From positions 62,001-126,000 of the forward strand of contig NZ_JAHEWN010000005.1 in the NCBI RefSeq assembly GCF_018598555.1: a stretch of 64,000 bases of DNA, written 5' to 3'. The stretch's first letter is position 1. Each line of letters starts with the position of its first letter. The stretch is from Curtobacterium aurantiacum (lineage in GTDB: Bacteria; Actinomycetota; Actinomycetes; Actinomycetales; Microbacteriaceae). The notes under the pieces are model-generated. The model ran no database searches and had not been told where the DNA came from. It worked only from the letters and a program-made list of their open reading frames with translations. The translations under genes and the position numbers were made by a program. Shown here piece after piece: positions 60,809-64,000 of the stretch.

Positions 60809-62146
60809 TCAGTCGGCGCGCGGTTCTGCAGGGACGGCGCCGGTGGCGGCGTGTGCGGAGTCGGCGACCTCGGTCGAGGGCTCGTCGGTGCCGCGGGCCC
60901 GGCCGATGACGTCCATCACGTGGTAGACGACGATCGCGGCGATCGTGCCCACGATGATGCCGCCGAAGCTCGCCTGGCCGAAGCGGAAGGTGAAGTCCGC
61001 GATGCCGATGATCAGGGCGATGCCGGCGGTCAGCTGGTTCTTCGGCTTCGAGAAGTCGACGCGGTTCTCGACCCAGATCCGGATGCCGATGACGCCGATC
61101 AGGCCGTAGAGAGCGGTGGTTGCGCCGCCGAGCACGCCGGCGGGGACGGAGGAGATGACGGCGCCGATCTTCGGCGACAGGCCGAGCAGGACGGCCGCGA
61201 TCGCGGCGACCCAGTAGGCGGCGGTCGAGAAGACACGCGTGGCGGCCATGACGCCGATGTTCTCTCCGTAGGTGGTCGTGGCGGAGCCGCCGCCGACACC
61301 GGCAAGGACGGTCGAGATGCCGTCGGCGAAGAGCGCGCGACCGGTGAGCGGCGTGAGGTCACGGCCGGTCAGCTGCCCGACGCCCTTGACGTGGCCGACG
61401 TTCTCAGCGACCAGTGCCAGCACGACCGGCACGAACGCCAGGTAGATCGCGAGCTGCGAGGGGTCGAACGCGGGAGCGGTGAACTCCGGCAGGCCGATCC
61501 ACGGCTTGTCGCCGACCTTGGAGAAGTCGACCTGACCGCCGATGAGCGCGGCGACGTAGCCGACGAGCACACCGATGACGATCGACAGACGGCCGATCAG
61601 GCCCTTGAACAGGACCGTGACCAGGATGATCGCCGCCAGGGTGATGAGCGCGATGACCGGGGCCGCCGTGAAGTTGTCGCGGGCTGCCGGAGCCAGGTTG
61701 AAGCCGATCAGGGCGACGATCGCGCCGGAGACCACCGGGGGCATCAGCCGGTCGATCCACCCGGCGCCGGCCAGGTGCACGACGAGCCCGACGATCGCGA
61801 GCAGGGCACCGACGACGATGATGCCGGACAGGGCGAGCGGGATGCCGCCGATCTTGGTCGCCGCACCGATCGGGGCGATGAACGCGAACGACGAACCGAG
61901 GTAGCTCGGCAGGCGGTTGCCCGTGATGAGCAGGAACAGGATCGTGCCGATGCCGCTGAACAGCAGGGTCGTCGACGGCGGGAACCCGGTCAGCAGCGGC
62001 ACCAGGAACGTGGCGCCGAACATCGCGACGACGTGCTGCACGCCGAGGCCGATCGTCCGGGGCCAGGTGAGCCGTTCGTCCGGTGCCACGATCGTCGTCG
62101 CGGAGACGGTCTTGCCGTCTCCGTGCAGCTTCCACGGAAGTCCCAT
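60809..62146 (-). CDS. NCS2-family uracil/xanthine permease (UraA-like)
   Basis: 445 aa from ATG 62146. Opening VQHVVAMFGATFLVPLLTG, the substrate-site Glu in LVAENVGHVKG (helix 8) and GGGSATTTYGENIGVMAATR (helix 10) are classical for nucleobase:cation symporter 2, UraA subgroup. Imports uracil or a related base. Divergent from the peptidase gene by 81 nt. No upp gene adjacent. Confidence 0.93.
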   Translation of the reverse strand: MGLPWKLHGDGKTVSATTIVAPDERLTWPRTIGLGVQHVVAMFGATFLVPLLTGFPPSTTLLFSGIGTILFLLITGNRLPSYLGSSFAFIAPIGAATKIGGIPLALSGIIVVGALLAIVGLVVHLAGAGWIDRLMPPVVSGAIVALIGFNLAPAARDNFTAAPVIALITLAAIILVTVLFKGLIGRLSIVIGVLVGYVAALIGGQVDFSKVGDKPWIGLPEFTAPAFDPSQLAIYLAFVPVVLALVAENVGHVKGVGQLTGRDLTPLTGRALFADGISTVLAGVGGGSATTTYGENIGVMAATRVFSTAAYWVAAIAAVLLGLSPKIGAVISSVPAGVLGGATTALYGLIGVIGIRIWVENRVDFSKPKNQLTAGIALIIGIADFTFRFGQASFGGIIVGTIAAIVVYHVMDVIGRARGTDEPSTEVADSAHAATGAVPAEPRAD

Positions 62147-62227
62147 GCGATGACCGTACCGGCAGCCGTCCACAGCAGGCGACCCGGATCGACCTGCCCC
62201 ATGGGGTCGGTGGCTATCGTGGACCGC

Positions 62228-64000
62228 ATGACCGACGTCGCACGTGCCTCCGGCATCCACACTGACGAACTCGACCCCGCGGTGCGCCCCCAGGACGACC
62301 TGTACCGCCACGTGAACGGGACCTGGATCGAGGCGACGCCGATCCCCGACGACAAGGCCCGGTACGGCTCCTTCACGGTGCTGGCCGAAGCCGCCGAGAT
62401 CGCCGTGCGCGACATCATCGAGCGCTCGCAGCAGGCCGCCCCCGGCACCGAGGAGCGCAAGGTCGGTGACCTCTTCACCTCGTTCACCGACGAAGCGCGG
62501 CTCGAGGAGCTCGGCACCGCACCGATCGAGCACCTGCTCGCCGAGATCACCGAGATCCAGTCCACGCGAGAGGTCATCGCTGCCGTCGGCCGCTTCGAGC
62601 GCCTCGGCCTGCCGAGCTTCCTGCAGCTCTTCGTCGACAACGACCCGGGCGACCCCGAGTCCTACGTCGTGTTCCTCGAGCAGTCCGGCCTCGGGCTGCC
62701 CGACGAGTCGTACTACCGCGAAGAGCGCTTCGCCGACATCCGCGAGAAGTACCGCGAGTTCGTCGCGGCGATGTTCCCGCTCGCCGGCCTCGACGACGGC
62801 GGTGCCCGCACCGAGCACGTCATCGCGCTCGAGACGGCGCTCGCCGCGAAGCACTGGGACAACGTCACCACCCGTGACAGCCAGAAGACCTACAACAAGC
62901 TGCCGTGGGCCGAGGTCGCCGCGCTCGCGAAGGGTGTCGACCTGCAGCTCTGGTGGCAGGCCATCGACGCCCCGGCCGGCGCCTTCGAGACCGTCGTGGT
63001 GCGCGAGCCCTCGTTCATCACCGGCCTGGCCGACCTGCTGAACGACCAGCCGCTCGAGGTCTGGAAGGACTGGCTGCGCTGGCAGGTCATCCGTGGCTCC
63101 GCCGCCTACCTGACGAGCGCGTTCTCGGCCACGAACTTCTCGTTCTACGGCACCGCGCTGACCGGTGCGCCCAAGCAGCGTGAGCGCTGGAAGCGCGGCG
63201 TCTCGCTGGTCGAGGGTGCGATGGGCGAGGCCGTCGGGCGCATCTACGTGCAGGAGCACTTCGACGAGACCTCGAAGGCCAAGATGGACGACCTCGTCGC
63301 CAACCTGGTCGAGGCGTACCGGCAGAGCATCACCGCGCTCGACTGGATGACCGACGAGACCCGTGCCCGTGCGCTCGACAAGCTCGACAAGTTCACGCCG
63401 AAGATCGGCTACCCGGTGAAGTGGCGCGACTACTCGGCACTGCCCGTCCGAGCCGACGACCTGGTCGCCAACGTCCGCGCCGTCGCCTCGTTCCAGGTCG
63501 ACCGCGAGCTCGGCAAGATCGGCAAGCCGATCGACCGCGACGAGTGGTTCATGACCCCGCAGACGATCAACGCGTACTACAACCCCGGCTTCAACGAGAT
63601 CGTGTTCCCGGCAGCCATCCTGCAGTTCCCGTTCTTCGACGCGAACCGCGACGCCGCCGCGAACTACGGCGCGATCGGTGCCGTCATCGGGCACGAGATC
63701 GGCCACGGCTTCGACGACCAGGGCTCGCAGTACGACGGTGACGGCAAGCTCGAGAACTGGTGGACCGAGGCCGACCGCGCCGCGTTCGAGGAGCGCACGA
63801 AGGCCCTCATCGCCCAGTACGACGCCCTGGTGCCGACCGAGGTGCCCGACAGCCACGTGAACGGTGCCCTGACGATCGGCGAGAACATCGGTGACCTCGG
63901 TGGCCTGTCGATCGCGTGGAAGGCCTACCTGCTGTCGCTCGACGGCCAGGAGCCCCCGGTCGTCGACGGACTGACCGGTGCCGAGCGCTTCTTCCTGAGC
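62228..64000 (+). CDS. M13-family zinc metallopeptidase, 5' part
   Basis: 591 codons to the right edge, so roughly the last 50-70 residues are missing. N-terminal LDPAVRPQDDLYRHVNGTWIE, the zinc motif GHEIGHGFDDQG at about 488-499, and ENIGDLGGL as the third-ligand region define the neprilysin/PepO type. No signal peptide or membrane anchor, so it is a cytoplasmic oligopeptidase as in many actinobacteria. Confidence 0.94.
   Translation, partial: MTDVARASGIHTDELDPAVRPQDDLYRHVNGTWIEATPIPDDKARYGSFTVLAEAAEIAVRDIIERSQQAAPGTEERKVGDLFTSFTDEARLEELGTAPIEHLLAEITEIQSTREVIAAVGRFERLGLPSFLQLFVDNDPGDPESYVVFLEQSGLGLPDESYYREERFADIREKYREFVAAMFPLAGLDDGGARTEHVIALETALAAKHWDNVTTRDSQKTYNKLPWAEVAALAKGVDLQLWWQAIDAPAGAFETVVVREPSFITGLADLLNDQPLEVWKDWLRWQVIRGSAAYLTSAFSATNFSFYGTALTGAPKQRERWKRGVSLVEGAMGEAVGRIYVQEHFDETSKAKMDDLVANLVEAYRQSITALDWMTDETRARALDKLDKFTPKIGYPVKWRDYSALPVRADDLVANVRAVASFQVDRELGKIGKPIDRDEWFMTPQTINAYYNPGFNEIVFPAAILQFPFFDANRDAAANYGAIGAVIGHEIGHGFDDQGSQYDGDGKLENWWTEADRAAFEERTKALIAQYDALVPTEVPDSHVNGALTIGENIGDLGGLSIAWKAYLLSLDGQEPPVVDGLTGAERFFLS

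Overview
The window comes from a high-GC actinobacterium. Very GC-rich third codon positions, many GTG/TTG starts, 1-4 nt start/stop overlaps inside operons, a NucS-type mismatch endonuclease, and HrcA plus HspR operators in front of one small heat-shock gene fit a plant- or soil-associated member of the Microbacteriaceae; Curtobacterium is my best guess. That placement is inference from style and gene content, not from a marker gene.

Layout. 1-6.0 kb: a tightly coupled operon for a branched or four-carbon sugar (TIM-barrel isomerase/decarboxylase fragment, NAD dehydrogenase, SDR, MFS importer, DhaKL-type kinase, triosephosphate-isomerase-like isomerase) that looks like an L-erythrulose-forming route. 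6.0-8.0 kb: a NarL-type two-component system preceded by a 33-codon membrane peptide gene. 8.2-11.7 kb: stress functions (manganese catalase, Hsp20 with CIRCE and HAIR operators, MarR and TetR regulators). 11.7-17.2 kb: GlgX debranching enzyme, a stand-alone cytochrome oxidase subunit I, a YbdK-type carboxylate-amine ligase. 17.4-20.8 kb: a divergent sugar locus with two operators. 21-31.4 kb: ordinary accessory genes (MarR, esterase, TetR, Nudix, VOC, P-loop kinase, NmrA-like reductase, membrane glycosyltransferase, MFS, HAD), with a 36-codon His-rich coupled frame at 26.3 kb.

The most striking region is 31.5-37.7 kb on the minus strand. Two paralogous small precursor-like peptides (80 and 70 aa) share a VN-x-D leader motif, a PVLATPAT block and a Gly/Ala-rich GxxxG tail. 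A strong hairpin follows them, then an HTTM-like membrane domain fused to an alpha/beta hydrolase, a single-TM companion protein, a methyltransferase, an ABC ATPase/permease pair and a 31-aa membrane peptide, almost all overlapping. I read this as an undescribed peptide-toxin or RiPP-like system related in logic to SdpAB maturation.

38.8-46.9 kb is a hydantoin/thiohydantoin-type catabolic operon: NCS1 permease, HyuA-like subunit, three S-Me-THD (DUF917) paralogues and a PucR regulator. 46.9-49.5 kb is an MFS/LacI pair around a perfect 16-bp palindrome. 49.5-58.0 kb reads as a lower-GC island: a frame-disrupted small gene, a DUF5067-like membrane protein, a decayed serine recombinase, a nuclease-like 572-aa protein and a YobI-type P-loop NTPase (candidate defence genes). 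58.0-64.0 kb returns to core style: flippase, MATE exporter, uracil permease and the start of an M13 metallopeptidase.

I saw no rRNA, tRNA, CRISPR array or intact insertion sequence. Two families of long intergenic hairpins recur and probably act as terminators.
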